The notes below the pieces were generated by a model. That model was not told where the DNA came from. It ran no database searches and saw nothing but the letters and a program-made list of their open reading frames with translations. From positions 558,001-622,000 of the forward strand of contig NZ_JAUHLN010000002.1 of NCBI RefSeq assembly GCF_030412265.1: DNA of 64,000 bases. The letters run 5' to 3'. The position numbers and the translations under genes are program-made. Positions 1-8,481 of the stretch are shown in pieces (positions within the stretch are counted from its first letter, which is position 1; every line of letters begins with the position of its first letter). This DNA comes from Fictibacillus terranigra. GTDB lineage: Bacteria; Bacillota; Bacilli; Bacillales; Fictibacillaceae.

Positions 1-438
1 GACCGTTATCCAGCCTTCCTGCAGCAGCGGATTAAGAACTTTGTTCAGACTTTTTAATCCCCCCTCGGTGGGATTCCTTGTTCCCACTACACTAATAGCG
101 AGAGGAGCCGACAGCACCTCTGTATTCCCTTTACTGTATAAAACCCAGGGCGGATCAAAAATGTGGCGGAGAGGAACGGGGTAATGATTATCAAAATATG
201 TATGGATTTTAATATTATGCTTTCGGTATGTTTGTTCAATGGAGCGGTAGGACAGCTTCCGGATATCTTCTACAAAATCATTGCTGTTCTGATGACTCAT
301 ACGGAACCGTTCTGAAAGCTCTTTTTTACTCATTTGAAAAACTGCTGTTAACTCAGGGTCAAATGCTAAAAATGACTGGATGGCTTTCCATCCTGCTCCG
401 CGGCAATGATGAAGAAGAATTAACCGTTCTCTGTCCAT
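1..438 (-). CDS. dprA: DNA processing protein DprA, N-terminal part (cut by window edge)
   Basis: This is the first 146 codons of DprA (Smf), which loads RecA onto incoming single-stranded DNA during natural transformation. The visible part has the helical N-terminal (SAM-like) region, then FDNHYPVPLRHIFDPPWVLY and the beginning of the Rossmann-like domain with VVGTRNPT, both typical of DprA. The ATG at 438 follows a GGAGGAGAC ribosome binding site. The rest of the gene lies beyond position 1. It is downstream of sucD, as in B. subtilis (sucD-dprA-topA), but separated from it by a terminator, so it probably has its own promoter. Confidence 0.93.
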   Translation of the reverse strand, partial: MDRERLILLHHCRGAGWKAIQSFLAFDPELTAVFQMSKKELSERFRMSHQNSNDFVEDIRKLSYRSIEQTYRKHNIKIHTYFDNHYPVPLRHIFDPPWVLYSKGNTEVLSAPLAISVVGTRNPTEGGLKSLNKVLNPLLQEGWITV

Positions 439-469
439 AGGTCTCCTCCAGTAATTAGAATCATTTTTT

Positions 470-498
470 TAAAAAAAGCTCCCAAAAACGGGAGCTTT
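470..498 (-). terminator. Rho-independent terminator after sucD
   Basis: The stem AAGCTCCC / GGGAGCTT (476-483 and 490-497) has a six-base loop. On the minus strand it runs into seven or more T. It lies just past the sucD stop. Confidence 0.85.
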
Positions 499-502
499 CT
501 GC

Positions 503-1417
503 TTATACATTCGCTTTGTGTGTTGTACAGCGGTCGAGAATCCCTTTTTCCTTAAGGACAGAAACGAGTGTTTCTCCCATAACGGAAGGTGTTTCAGCGA
601 CTTTAATACCGCATTCCTGCATAGTTTTGATCTTTTCTGCAGCTGTACCTTTACCGCCGGAAATAATCGCACCCGCATGGCCCATACGTTTTCCTGGAGG
701 TGCTGTCTGCCCGCCGATGAATCCGACAACTGGTTTTTTCATGTTCGCTTTGACCCACTCAGCAGCTTCTTCTTCTGCTGTTCCGCCGATTTCACCGATC
801 ATGATCACAGCATAAGTATCTTCGTCTTCATTGAAAGCTTTTAGCACATCAATGAAGTCAGTACCGTTTACCGGGTCCCCACCGATCCCTACTGCTGTAG
901 ATTGGCCGATCCCGCGCTGTGTAAGCTGGTGTACTGCTTCATAAGTCAATGTCCCGGAGCGTGATACAACGCCTACATGACCTTTTGTATGAATGTATCC
1001 TGGCATGATACCGATCTTGCACTCTTCAGGAGTAATTACACCTGGGCAGTTAGGTCCTACTAGACGAGTTTTCTTGCCTTGCATGTAACGCTTGACTTTC
1101 ACCATGTCCATTACTGGAATGCCTTCTGTAATACAGATTGCAAGGTCAAGTTCTGCGTCGACTGCTTCAACGATAGAATCAGCTGCAAACGCAGGGGGAA
1201 CATAAATGACAGAAGCCGTAGCACCTGTTGCTCTCACCGCTTCTTCTACTGTATTGAAAACAGGCAGGCCTTCAACTTCAGTTCCGCCTTTACCTGGTGT
1301 AACACCGCCGACAATTTTTGTTCCATATTCAAGCATCTGCTGTGTATGGAATAAACCGACAGACCCTGTAATCCCTTGCACGATGACTTTTGTGTCTTGA
1401 TTGATAAAAATACTCAT
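503..1417 (-). CDS. sucD: Succinyl-CoA ligase (ADP-forming) alpha subunit
   Basis: Alpha subunit of succinyl-CoA synthetase, which interconverts succinyl-CoA and succinate with substrate-level ATP formation in the TCA cycle. The 304-residue length matches the family. The N-terminal CoA-binding Rossmann domain has GITGSVG near residues 15-21. The phosphorylated active-site histidine is in [11 protein letters not shown] near residue 248. GPNCPG near residue 123 is also conserved. The gene lies 36 bases downstream of sucC, and the pair forms one transcription unit ending in the 470-498 terminator. Confidence 0.97.
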   Translation of the reverse strand: MSIFINQDTKVIVQGITGSVGLFHTQQMLEYGTKIVGGVTPGKGGTEVEGLPVFNTVEEAVRATGATASVIYVPPAFAADSIVEAVDAELDLAICITEGIPVMDMVKVKRYMQGKKTRLVGPNCPGVITPEECKIGIMPGYIHTKGHVGVVSRSGTLTYEAVHQLTQRGIGQSTAVGIGGDPVNGTDFIDVLKAFNEDEDTYAVIMIGEIGGTAEEEAAEWVKANMKKPVVGFIGGQTAPPGKRMGHAGAIISGGKGTAAEKIKTMQECGIKVAETPSVMGETLVSVLKEKGILDRCTTHKANV

Positions 1418-1453
1418 CTATTTTCTCCACCCTTCTACCTTATTTCGGGGAAT

Positions 1454-2614
1454 TTATTTTACTAAAGAAACGATCTTCTCAGCACCGTCTGCCATGGAAT
1501 CTGCAGAAGTAATGTTCAAGCCTGACTCATTAAGGATTTTCTTCCCAAGCTCTACGTTTGTACCTTCCAAACGAACAACAAGCGGCAAGTTCAATCCTAC
1601 TTGTTTAGTAGCTTCAACTACACCGTTAGCGATAACGTCACATTTCATGATTCCGCCGAAAATGTTAACGAAGATCCCTTTAACTTTTTCATCAGAAAGG
1701 ATAATTTTAAACGCTTCCGTAACTTTTTCAGCTGTAGCACCGCCGCCTACATCAAGGAAGTTGGCAGGATCTCCGCTGTAGTGTTTGATGATATCCATCG
1801 TTGCCATCGCAAGACCTGCGCCGTTAACCATGCATCCGATGTTCCCATCAAGGGAGATATAGCTCAAGTCATATTTGGAAGCTTCGATTTCTTTTGGATC
1901 TTCTTCTTCAAGATCACGGTACTCAAGAATGTCTTTTTGGCGGTAAAGCGCATTTGAATCGAAGTTTAATTTCGCATCAAGTGCCATAACGTTGCCGTCG
2001 CCAGTAACTACAAGCGGGTTAATTTCTGCGATTGAGCAGTCTTTTTCAACAAATGCTGTATAAAGCCCCATCATGAACTTTGCAGCTTTGTTCACAAGCT
2101 CTTTCGGGATGTTGATGTTGAATGCTAAGCGGCGAGCTTGGAAAGCTTGAAGCCCGATTGCAGGGTCAATCACTTCTTTGAAGATTTTTTCAGGTGTCTT
2201 TTCAGCCACCTCTTCAATTTCAGTTCCGCCTTCTTCAGATCCCATCATGACAACGCTTGAAGTAGCGCGGTCAAGGACAAGGCCGATGTAATATTCTTTC
2301 TTGATGTCGCAGCCCTCTTCAATAAGCAAGCGCTTAACTTCTTTGCCCTCAGGGCCTGTTTGATGAGTGACAAGCACTTTCCCCAAAATTTCATCCGCAT
2401 ATGTACGAACTTCATCAAGGTTTTTTGCCACTTTAACACCGCCGGCTTTTCCTCGTCCGCCAGCGTGGATTTGAGCTTTAACAACAGTTACAGCGCTTCC
2501 TAATTCTTTTGCAGCTTCTACTGCTTCTTCTACGGAATACGCCACTTTACCGTTAGGAACAGCCACACCGTACTTTCTTAGTACCTCTTTGCCTTGATAC
2601 TCGTGGATATTCAT
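1454..2614 (-). CDS. sucC: Succinyl-CoA ligase (ADP-forming) beta subunit
   Basis: Beta subunit of succinyl-CoA synthetase (386 residues), with an N-terminal ATP-grasp domain starting [16 protein letters not shown] and [16 protein letters not shown] near residues 46-61. The C-terminal CoA-ligase domain contains [10 protein letters not shown]. The reading frame stays open eight codons further upstream, but this ATG was chosen because it follows GGAGGATGGAGA and gives the usual family start. It is co-transcribed with sucD. Upstream are a candidate promoter and a possible catabolite-repression site. Confidence 0.97.
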   Translation of the reverse strand: MNIHEYQGKEVLRKYGVAVPNGKVAYSVEEAVEAAKELGSAVTVVKAQIHAGGRGKAGGVKVAKNLDEVRTYADEILGKVLVTHQTGPEGKEVKRLLIEEGCDIKKEYYIGLVLDRATSSVVMMGSEEGGTEIEEVAEKTPEKIFKEVIDPAIGLQAFQARRLAFNINIPKELVNKAAKFMMGLYTAFVEKDCSIAEINPLVVTGDGNVMALDAKLNFDSNALYRQKDILEYRDLEEEDPKEIEASKYDLSYISLDGNIGCMVNGAGLAMATMDIIKHYSGDPANFLDVGGGATAEKVTEAFKIILSDEKVKGIFVNIFGGIMKCDVIANGVVEATKQVGLNLPLVVRLEGTNVELGKKILNESGLNITSADSMADGAEKIVSLVK

Positions 2615-2656
2615 TCTCCATCCTCCTATCATGTTCAAAACTAAACTACCGATACC

Positions 2657-2685
2657 ATTTTATATAATAGAACACGAACTGTCTA
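2657..2685 (-). promoter_or_regulatory. Candidate sigma-A promoter of sucCD
   Basis: TAGACA (2680-2685), a 17-base spacer and TAAAAT (2657-2662) on the minus strand, about 45 bases upstream of the sucC start. The -10 lies in an AT-rich run, so other registers are possible. Confidence 0.4.
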
Positions 2686-2702
2686 CCATTCTACTGAATA
2701 AT

Positions 2703-2716
2703 TGCAAACGCATTCA
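2703..2716 (-). promoter_or_regulatory. Possible cre (CcpA-binding) site upstream of sucC
   Basis: TGAATGCGTTTGCA on the minus strand matches 12 of 14 positions of the cre consensus TGWAANCGNTNWCA. It lies just upstream of the candidate -35, a position more often linked to CcpA activation than repression. This is a motif match only. Confidence 0.35.
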
Positions 2717-2801
2717 CTTATTTTCGACATTTTTTCCTATTAATTGCTTCATAATATGGAATAAATCGGGAGTAAAACACGATTCACGGATTTTTACCAA
2801 C

Positions 2802-2833
2802 AAAAAAAGCAGGATTATTCTTTCCTGCTTTTT
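2802..2833 (-). terminator. Terminator of the small spore-protein gene, with the stop codon in its loop
   Basis: A perfect 11-bp stem AAAAAGCAGGA / TCCTGCTTTTT (2823-2833 and 2804-2814) has the loop AAGAATAA and runs into a T tract on the minus strand. The TAA in the loop is the stop codon of the upstream small gene. Confidence 0.85.
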
Positions 2834-2997
2834 GTTTCTTTTTTGCCGTTTGATTTTTTATTGTTTCGGTCCGTTTTTTTTTCTGTGAAATCCCGTTCGG
2901 CAGCTGGACGGTAGATCCCGAATTCCTCGCCGATTTCTTCCCTGTATTGGTCAAGCATAGAGTCGACACCAGGTACATACAGTTTTCTTCTTGGCAT
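2815..2997 (-). CDS. Divergent alpha/beta-type small acid-soluble spore protein (SASP)-like, 60 residues
   Basis: The N-terminal half, MPRRKLYVPGVDSMLDQYRE followed by EIGEEFGIY, resembles the first helix and the GPR-protease cleavage region of alpha/beta SASPs (family pattern xxPGAxxALDQMKYEIAxEFGV). These proteins coat spore DNA. The family's second conserved helix is missing, and the C-terminus is instead a short lysine/glutamate/asparagine-rich tail. The start at 2997 was chosen for its GGGAGG ribosome binding site; the frame is open 12 codons further up. A sigma-G-like promoter lies directly upstream and its own terminator overlaps the stop, so it is a single-gene unit. The family assignment is by pattern only. 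Confidence 0.65.
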   Translation of the reverse strand: MPRRKLYVPGVDSMLDQYREEIGEEFGIYRPAAERDFTEKKTDRNNKKSNGKKETKSRKE

Positions 2998-3021
2998 GAC
3001 GGAAGCCTCCCTTTTTTCGTA

Positions 3022-3051
3022 TAGGATGCCCAATCACACATAAATTATCGC
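3022..3051 (-). promoter_or_regulatory. Candidate sigma-G (forespore) promoter
   Basis: GCGATA (3046-3051), a 17-base spacer and CATCCTA (3022-3028) on the minus strand. The -10 fits the sigma-G pattern CATNNTA exactly, and the -35 is an imperfect TGMATA. It lies 24 bases upstream of the SASP-like start and would give forespore expression. Confidence 0.5.
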
Positions 3052-3061
3052 TCGTTTTATA

Positions 3062-3331
3062 TCAACGCTTTTCCTGGTCAACGTGATAGAGGAACGCAAA
3101 TATTTCGGCGGCCACCTCATAAAGCTCCTGGGGAATCTTTTCGTTGATTTCAAGCTTCGAAAGAAGGGCGACAAGGGAAGGATCTCTTTGGATCGGAATA
3201 TTGTTTTGCTGTGCCGCCGATAAAATCTTCTCTGCAGTTTTTCCTGTCCCTTTTACGGTTAGCTTTGGGGCTGCCATGTTTTTTCGATAGGAAAGTGCAG
3301 CAGCACGAGGCAGTTTACTCTCTTTATTCAT
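3062..3331 (-). CDS. ylqH: YlqH: orphan FlhB C-terminal-domain-like protein
   Basis: This 89-residue protein resembles the cytoplasmic C-terminal domain of the flagellar type III export switch FlhB: AAALSY, then NNIPIQRDPSLVALLSKLEI and IPQELYEVAAEIFAFLY. It lacks the FlhB membrane domain. At the position of the NPTH autocleavage motif it has LPRA, so no self-cleavage is expected. The ATG at 3331 overlaps the last stop of the ylqG reading frame as ATGA, which fixes the start and implies translational coupling. The frame stays open upstream to 3544 because it overlaps ylqG. The role of this protein is unknown. Confidence 0.85.
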   Translation of the reverse strand: MNKESKLPRAAALSYRKNMAAPKLTVKGTGKTAEKILSAAQQNNIPIQRDPSLVALLSKLEINEKIPQELYEVAAEIFAFLYHVDQEKR

Positions 3332-4871
3332 ACTCTCAGATCGACTCCATTCCTCGCCTCCGATGTGTTCCTTTTCGCGGCTGGCCCTTGCTCGCAGCTG
3401 TCCATCAATGCTACCCCTGATAAGCGGTAATCCATTTGCTGAAGCGAAAGACGGAGTGTCTCGATATCGTCCCGCGGTATCATCTTCGCGCCGTCCGCTC
3501 CGCTCCAGATCTGCAGAGATAGGATACGGTTGAATTAACTGCAACGGTTGTCTCTTTCATGTTTTCCAGTTGTAAAATAAAGAGAATACGGCAGTAAACA
3601 CTGTCAATTTCGCCCGAGCCTGTTTGTTTTCCTTCCCATCTTATAGAAAGGTCAGCGGCCTGCGTTCCAAAAATGACCGGCAGCTGAAGCTGGACTTGCT
3701 GAACATTCTCTTGGCTTTGAAGCATGGTCAGCTGGAGCCCGGTAATTTTATTCAATACGGTCTCCGCCTGGGTCTTTGCCGTTGCTTTTATCGGCTCAAC
3801 ACTATGCAAGAGCTGAAGAAGAAGCGACTTTACGTTTTGGTTTTCAGCTTTCTCATCAAGTTTCGTTGACAGCAGCCGCGCTTCATGAAGCAAACCGATT
3901 TGCTCTATCTGCTTTATCAAAGAGAGCGGGGGCCTGGTGTTCCTTTTTTCACTTTGGAACAGCGAGTAAACAAGAAGACGCTCCTTTTCCGGCAAATCTG
4001 AAAGAACCTTCAGTAGCCCGGTCATTGTTTGTTCCTTTCTTATTCCCTGATTCAGAACCAATTTCGGGTTCCAAGCGTTTCCATCCGTCCCTTCACTTTT
4101 TGGTGTTATGACGGATTTTGTTTCTCCCAGGGGCTTACTCTCATTCAGCCAACCGGCTTTTAAAGATGGATTCTAGCTCCTGCGTTTTTTGCTGCTTATT
4201 TTTTACTAAAGCATTCAAAATGTCTGTGATCGGCTTTTCCGTAGATTCTTCCATAGAACCTTGTAAAACTGCATTAATGGCTTGCTTCAGCTCGTTTAAC
4301 AGCCGTGTAGGCTGCTGATGACCGATTTCATCCCTCAGCTTCACCAGTTCATTCCGCAGAGTCCCTGTACCACTAACTGATTCCATCACTCTGAAGGGCC
4401 CTTCAGTGAGGGGGATATCGTGCTTCATCATTTTGGTGATGATCTCCCCGGTTTCTGCTTCATTGTGCTGTGAAATCCGAAACAGTTCAGCGATACTGTT
4501 TAACTGGTCTTTTGTTGCCGGGAGATTGGAGGTGAGCAAAAACTGAGCCGCCATTCTTGCGGCCGGTTCTTTTGTTGATCCTAACCGAGCCGCCACAAAA
4601 GCAGCAGCATCTTTTTCTTTGTGGGTTATGGGTTCCAGTTTCTTTAAAGCCGACGGCTCGGTTTGACGCACTTCAAACCAATAGCTCTCACCCGCCTGCA
4701 GGACGGTTTCCAGAAGAGCTGTCCTAATTTCTCCCCCTAGAGCTAATTTCGCTACGTTCCTCCCAGGCAATGCTTCAGAACTTTGCCTGTTGTCAGCTGG
4801 CCCTGAACCAAAGCCGGTTTGCCCTTGTTTGCCCCACTAAGGGGCAGGAGCTCTCCGTTCTGAACTTTCAT
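3328..4871 (-). pseudogene. ylqG: ylqG-like gene broken by at least three frameshifts
   Basis: YlqG homologue (function unknown, about 514 codons) whose reading frame is interrupted three times. The ATG at 4871 follows AAGGAGGGGCAGCTG and starts MKVQNGELLPLSGANKG. Around 4770-4785 one base appears missing, since the frame reads LTTGKVLK and then ALPGRNVAKLALGGE in the next frame. Near 4141-4160 the frame that ends IFKSRLAE stops, and the sequence resumes as WLNESKPLGETKSVITP in another frame. Near 3530 the frame VYCRILFILQLENMKETTVA shifts again into RILSLQIWSGADG and DYRLSGVALMDS. That last frame ends at TGA overlapping the ylqH start. The C-terminus looks like the FliK hook-length domain (inference). 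It is either a true pseudogene or a site of base-calling errors. Confidence 0.8.
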
Positions 4872-4892
4872 CAGCTGCCCCTCCTTTTAAGC

Positions 4893-5672
4893 TTAAAGAA
4901 GAGAACCCTGCTGTACAGGAGAAAAGGAACGGCGGTGTTCCTCCACCGGACCGAACTTTTCCAGCGCTTCAAGGTGCTCTTTTGTTCCATAGCCCATGTT
5001 CGTATTAAAATGATAGTGCGGATGGATCCTATGAAGCTGCTTCATGTACCGGTCCCGGGTTACTTTTGCAACGATGGACGCAGCTGCAATGGTAACACTT
5101 TTCGCATCTCCTTTGATGATTTTGGACTGGGTAACAGCGAGCGGCAGTTCCATCGCATCAATGAGCAGATGGTCCGGTTGTACCTTCAGGGCTTTGACGG
5201 CCTTTACCATCGCTTTCCTTGAGGCTTGGTAGATATTGATCTCATCGATCTCCTGTGCGGTAACAAGGCCGATTCCCACTGAAACGGTGTTTTTCATGAT
5301 CTCCTCAAATAATTCCTCACGCCTGGATTCACTTAGCATTTTGGAATCGTTCAATCCCGCTATGTACGTACCCGGTTTCAAAATGGCTGCCGCTGCAACC
5401 ACCGGGCCGGCAAGTGGCCCCCTTCCGGCTTCATCAAGACCGGCGATCATCCTTTTGCCTAGACTGGTCCACTCCTTTTCATAGACCATCATCTGATCAA
5501 AACGGTCCCGAAGGAGCCGGGCTGCTTCAAGTGCTCTTTCATGTTTCATCAGGATTTTTTTTACCCCGGTCCGCTCATCATTTTGAAGTTCATGCATAAA
5601 CGCCCTAAGCTTATTTTCTTCTTCTCTAAGCGTATGAATTTTGTTCTCAATTTCTTTAATCGTAAGTTTCAT
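4893..5672 (-). CDS. rnhB: Ribonuclease HII
   Basis: RNase HII removes ribonucleotides from DNA and cleaves RNA in RNA/DNA hybrids. The 259-residue protein has the Bacillus-type N-terminal extension of about 70 residues before the catalytic core. Active-site acids are visible in MIAGLDEAGRGPLAGP (Asp80, Glu81) and LLIDAMELPL (Asp172), followed by AAASIVAKVTRDRYM. It ends 21 bases before the ylqG start and is likely co-transcribed with ylqG-ylqH. A terminator separates it from the upstream rbgA. Confidence 0.96.
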   Translation of the reverse strand: MKLTIKEIENKIHTLREEENKLRAFMHELQNDERTGVKKILMKHERALEAARLLRDRFDQMMVYEKEWTSLGKRMIAGLDEAGRGPLAGPVVAAAAILKPGTYIAGLNDSKMLSESRREELFEEIMKNTVSVGIGLVTAQEIDEINIYQASRKAMVKAVKALKVQPDHLLIDAMELPLAVTQSKIIKGDAKSVTIAAASIVAKVTRDRYMKQLHRIHPHYHFNTNMGYGTKEHLEALEKFGPVEEHRRSFSPVQQGSLL

Positions 5673-5745
5673 TCTTCAACCTTCGCTTTCTATGTATATC
5701 GGCGATTTTCCTCAGTCATTTAGACCCGCATGGTTTAATTATAAA

Positions 5746-5771
5746 GAAAAAAGGCACGCATTTGCGTGCCT
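5746..5771 (-). terminator. Terminator after rbgA
   Basis: The stem AGGCACGCA / TGCGTGCCT has a two-base gap and a following run of T on the minus strand. The rbgA stop codon TAG (5770-5772) supplies the first bases of the stem. Confidence 0.85.
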
Positions 5772-6630
5772 ACTGGATAAAATCTTCCGGTCTTTCATAC
5801 GATAATCTGCCTAATTTTTCAGAGCGGATGTCACGAAGCACGATTTCTGCAGTCTTCTCATAATCAATATGGCCGCCGCTCATCAAACAGCCTCGTTTTT
5901 TTCCGATCTCATCAAAGAGGGCGATCGGTTCTTCAGGGATCGTCTCAAGATTATAGCGTTCCTGCAGCCTCGCAGGATAGTGGTCCTTAAAGTATTTTAA
6001 CGCGAACAGGACAATCTCTGTAAAATCCAGAAGAGTTTCTTTGATGGCCCCTGTTACAGCCAGCTTAAGACCAATGGACTGATCCTCAAACTTTGGCCAG
6101 AGAATCCCCGGTGTATCAAGCAATTCAAGAGATGAACCCACTTTAATCCATTGCTGTTTCTTAGTTACGCCCGGTTTATCTCCTGTAACCGCAATGTTTT
6201 TTCCTGCCATCCGGTTAATCAGCGTCGATTTGCCAACGTTGGGGATGCCAAGGATGAGCGCTCTTACAGCTCTTGGCTTAACGATGCCCTTCGCTCTCAT
6301 CTTGTCGAATTTTTCTTTAACCAGTTCTTTTGCCTTGGCTTCGATCCGATTGATGCCCTGCCCGGTTTTGGAATTGATCACAAGTACAGCGAGGCCTTTT
6401 TGCTCGAAATATTCGGACCATAACTTTGTAACCTCAGGATCAGCCATATCCGCTTTGTTCAGCAGCACAAGCCTCGGTTTTCCTGCCGTTATTTCATCAA
6501 TCATCGGATTCCGGGAGGCCAAAGGAACTCTCGCATCTACCAATTCGAACACGACATCAATCAGTTTTAGTTTTTCTGTAATTTCACGCCTGGCTTTTGC
6601 CATATGGCCAGGAAACCATTGAATGGTCAT
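5770..6630 (-). CDS. rbgA: Ribosome biogenesis GTPase RbgA (YlqF)
   Basis: Circularly permuted GTPase needed for late assembly of the 50S subunit (incorporation of L16 and others). The GTPase motifs appear in permuted order: G4 NKAD at 58-61, then G1 GIPNVGKS at 128-135 and G3 DTPG at 172-175. The C-terminal helical domain binds rRNA. The 286-residue length is normal. It begins 8 bases after the lepB stop, so the two are probably translated from one transcript. Confidence 0.97.
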   Translation of the reverse strand: MTIQWFPGHMAKARREITEKLKLIDVVFELVDARVPLASRNPMIDEITAGKPRLVLLNKADMADPEVTKLWSEYFEQKGLAVLVINSKTGQGINRIEAKAKELVKEKFDKMRAKGIVKPRAVRALILGIPNVGKSTLINRMAGKNIAVTGDKPGVTKKQQWIKVGSSLELLDTPGILWPKFEDQSIGLKLAVTGAIKETLLDFTEIVLFALKYFKDHYPARLQERYNLETIPEEPIALFDEIGKKRGCLMSGGHIDYEKTAEIVLRDIRSEKLGRLSYERPEDFIQ

Positions 6631-6638
6631 TCCTTCAC

Positions 6639-7178
6639 CTACTTTACTACACCTATATCATTAATCGGCCAGAATCTTATGCTGGCTTTGCCGACGATAT
6701 CATCCATGTCCACTGTGCCGATATTCCGGCTGTCACTGCTGTGGCGCCGGTTATCCCCGAGCACGAAAACTTTACCCTTCGGAACAGTCTGTTTGCCTGT
6801 TACCTCGTAAAGAGTGAAATCATACGTTAAGTTTCCATCTTTCGTCTGTTTCTTATACGGATCCAAATATTTTTCCTTAAGTGGTTTACCGTTTACATAC
6901 AAAGTATCATTCTTGTACTCGATCTGGTCGCCCGGAAGACCGATGACACGCTTGATGTAATCCTTTGTTTCTGTCGCTTTGAACACTACAATATCAAATC
7001 GTTCAGGTTTATCCATCTTATTGACAACAAGCCGGTCCCTGTTATGCAAGGTTGGCATCATGGACTCGCCGTCAACCACGATCGGAGCAAATAAAAAGTA
7101 ACGGATTGCTCCGGCGAGAATCAAGGCCACTGCCAATGCTTTCAACCATTCCCAAGATTCTTTTTTCTGACGTGCCAT
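6639..7178 (-). CDS. lepB: Type I signal peptidase
   Basis: Membrane-bound Ser/Lys protease that removes signal peptides on the outer face of the membrane. One N-terminal transmembrane segment (about residues 11-31) is followed by the catalytic Ser39 in DGESMMPTL, the catalytic Lys76 in [11 protein letters not shown], and the conserved [11 protein letters not shown]. The 179-residue length fits the Bacillus Sip proteins; which paralogue (SipS, SipT or other) cannot be told. It lies between rplS and rbgA, the usual place in many Bacillaceae. Confidence 0.95.
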   Translation of the reverse strand: MARQKKESWEWLKALAVALILAGAIRYFLFAPIVVDGESMMPTLHNRDRLVVNKMDKPERFDIVVFKATETKDYIKRVIGLPGDQIEYKNDTLYVNGKPLKEKYLDPYKKQTKDGNLTYDFTLYEVTGKQTVPKGKVFVLGDNRRHSSDSRNIGTVDMDDIVGKASIRFWPINDIGVVK

Positions 7179-7230
7179 ACTTCATCCTCACATTCAACTT
7201 AAATTTTCACTACAACATTTTTTAAATATG

Positions 7231-7264
7231 TAAAAAGGAGCTTGAGATGAGTCAAGCTCCTTTT
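7231..7264 (-). terminator. Terminator after rplS
   Basis: A perfect 13-bp stem (7233-7245 with 7252-7264) and six-base loop, followed by T residues on the minus strand, between the rplS stop and lepB. Confidence 0.9.
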
Positions 7265-7272
7265 GTGTGTAA

Positions 7273-7617
7273 TTAGCGAATCTCTTTAATACGAGCTGCT
7301 TTACCGCGAAGTGCACGCAAGTAGTAAAGCTTAGCACGACGAACTTTACCGCGTCGAACGACTTCAAGGTTCGCGATTTTAGGTGAATGTAAAGGGAATA
7401 CACGCTCTACACCAACACCGTAAGAAATCTTACGAACAGTAAATGTTTCGCTGATTCCAGTTCCGCGCTTTTTGATTACAACGCCTTCGAAAAGCTGGAT
7501 ACGTTCACGAGTTCCCTCGACAACCTTTACGTGTACACGAACAGTATCACCAGAACGGAACTTAGGAAGATCCGATTTTAATTGCTCTTTAGTAAGCTCT
7601 GCAATAATCTGTTGCAT
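7273..7617 (-). CDS. rplS: 50S ribosomal protein L19
   Basis: Large-subunit protein at the interface with 30S. The 114-residue length is that of the family. [30 protein letters not shown] and the basic end [19 protein letters not shown] are characteristic. An AAGGAGG ribosome binding site is correctly spaced before the ATG at 7617. The untranslated leader upstream looks like the known L19 autoregulatory leader. A terminator directly after the gene ends the unit. Confidence 0.98.
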   Translation of the reverse strand: MQQIIAELTKEQLKSDLPKFRSGDTVRVHVKVVEGTRERIQLFEGVVIKKRGTGISETFTVRKISYGVGVERVFPLHSPKIANLEVVRRGKVRRAKLYYLRALRGKAARIKEIR

Positions 7618-7620
7618 AGT

Positions 7621-7700
7621 TATTGCCTCCTTCCGACAGATGTTCTTGCTCGCGTTTATCAGCAGCGGAACACCTTAATACTGGCCTAAGCCACGAGTAA
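7621..7700 (-). ncRNA. Probable L19 leader (rplS mRNA 5' structure)
   Basis: The 80 bases upstream of rplS on the minus strand contain TTCCG (7666-7670) that can pair with CGGAA (7631-7635) next to the rplS ribosome binding site, enclosing a smaller TGCT/AGCA hairpin. A ribosomal protein L19 leader motif is known in this place in Bacillota. The match here is by position and pairing, not by a model search. Confidence 0.5.
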
Positions 7701-7745
7701 TATCTTACCATAGGTAATGGACCGAGGCAAGTAGTTCCAACAAAA

Positions 7746-8480
7746 TTAGTCCTCTTTTTTAACCTCTTCCAGCCACTTCTTCTCTTGAGCGGTCAGGTCT
7801 ACTCTTTCCAACAGATCCGGCCTTCTTTTCCATGTGCGCTTCAGCGACTCTTTGGTGCGCCATTCCTCAATGTATTTGTGATTTCCAGACAGTAGGACCT
7901 CTGGCACCTTCATGCCCCTGAAATCCGCAGGCCTCGTATACTGAGGATGTTCAAGCAGCCCTCTGCTGAAAGAGTCCTTAACGGCGGACTCTTCGTTGCC
8001 CAGAGCACCAGGTAAAAGCCTCGTTACACTGTCGATGATAACCATCGCACCGAGTTCTCCGCCAGTGAGCACAAAATCACCAATGGAGATCTCATCGGTC
8101 ACAAGACTTTCCCGGATTCTTTCGTCATAACCTTCATAATGCCCACAGAGAAAAATCAGGTGCGATTCTTTTGAAAGCTCCTCAGCCTTCTGCTGGCTGT
8201 AGCGCTCTCCCTGCGGGCAGAGCAGGATCACCCTCGGCGGTGTTCCGCTCCTCGGTGTCAGGGCTTCTACAGCGTCAAACAGGGGCTGGGGTGTCAGCAC
8301 CATTCCTGCTCCCCCGCCGTAGGGATAATCATCAACACGCCGATGCTTGTTTTCTGTATAATCTCTAAAATCGGTAACATGAAACTGCACAAGACCCTTC
8401 TCCTGTGACTTTTTAAGGATAGATGATCCAAATACACCGGTAAACATTTCAGGAAACAGAGATAAGACATCGATTCTCAT
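7746..8480 (-). CDS. trmD: tRNA (guanine-N1)-methyltransferase TrmD
   Basis: Methylates G37 of tRNAs reading CNN codons, preventing +1 frameshifts. It is a SPOUT (trefoil-knot) enzyme of 244 residues. It starts [13 protein letters not shown] and has [23 protein letters not shown] and the knot segment [13 protein letters not shown]. The start at 8480 is one base after the rimM stop, so the two are translationally linked. Confidence 0.98.
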   Translation of the reverse strand: MRIDVLSLFPEMFTGVFGSSILKKSQEKGLVQFHVTDFRDYTENKHRRVDDYPYGGGAGMVLTPQPLFDAVEALTPRSGTPPRVILLCPQGERYSQQKAEELSKESHLIFLCGHYEGYDERIRESLVTDEISIGDFVLTGGELGAMVIIDSVTRLLPGALGNEESAVKDSFSRGLLEHPQYTRPADFRGMKVPEVLLSGNHKYIEEWRTKESLKRTWKRRPDLLERVDLTAQEKKWLEEVKKED

Positions 8481-8481
8481 T

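Noticed and set aside
228-440. Plus-strand frame of 70 residues at the left edge
   Set aside because: The minus strand here encodes the DprA N-terminus, with clear family motifs.
2784-3041. Alternative 85-residue frame over the SASP-like gene
   Set aside because: It lacks a ribosome binding site and similarity; the other frame has a spore-protein-like N-terminus, a good ribosome binding site and a stop in the terminator.
3332-3544. Upstream extension of the ylqH frame to 3544
   Set aside because: This part overlaps the C-terminal end of ylqG in a different frame and has no family similarity; the ATGA overlap at 3331 gives a better start.
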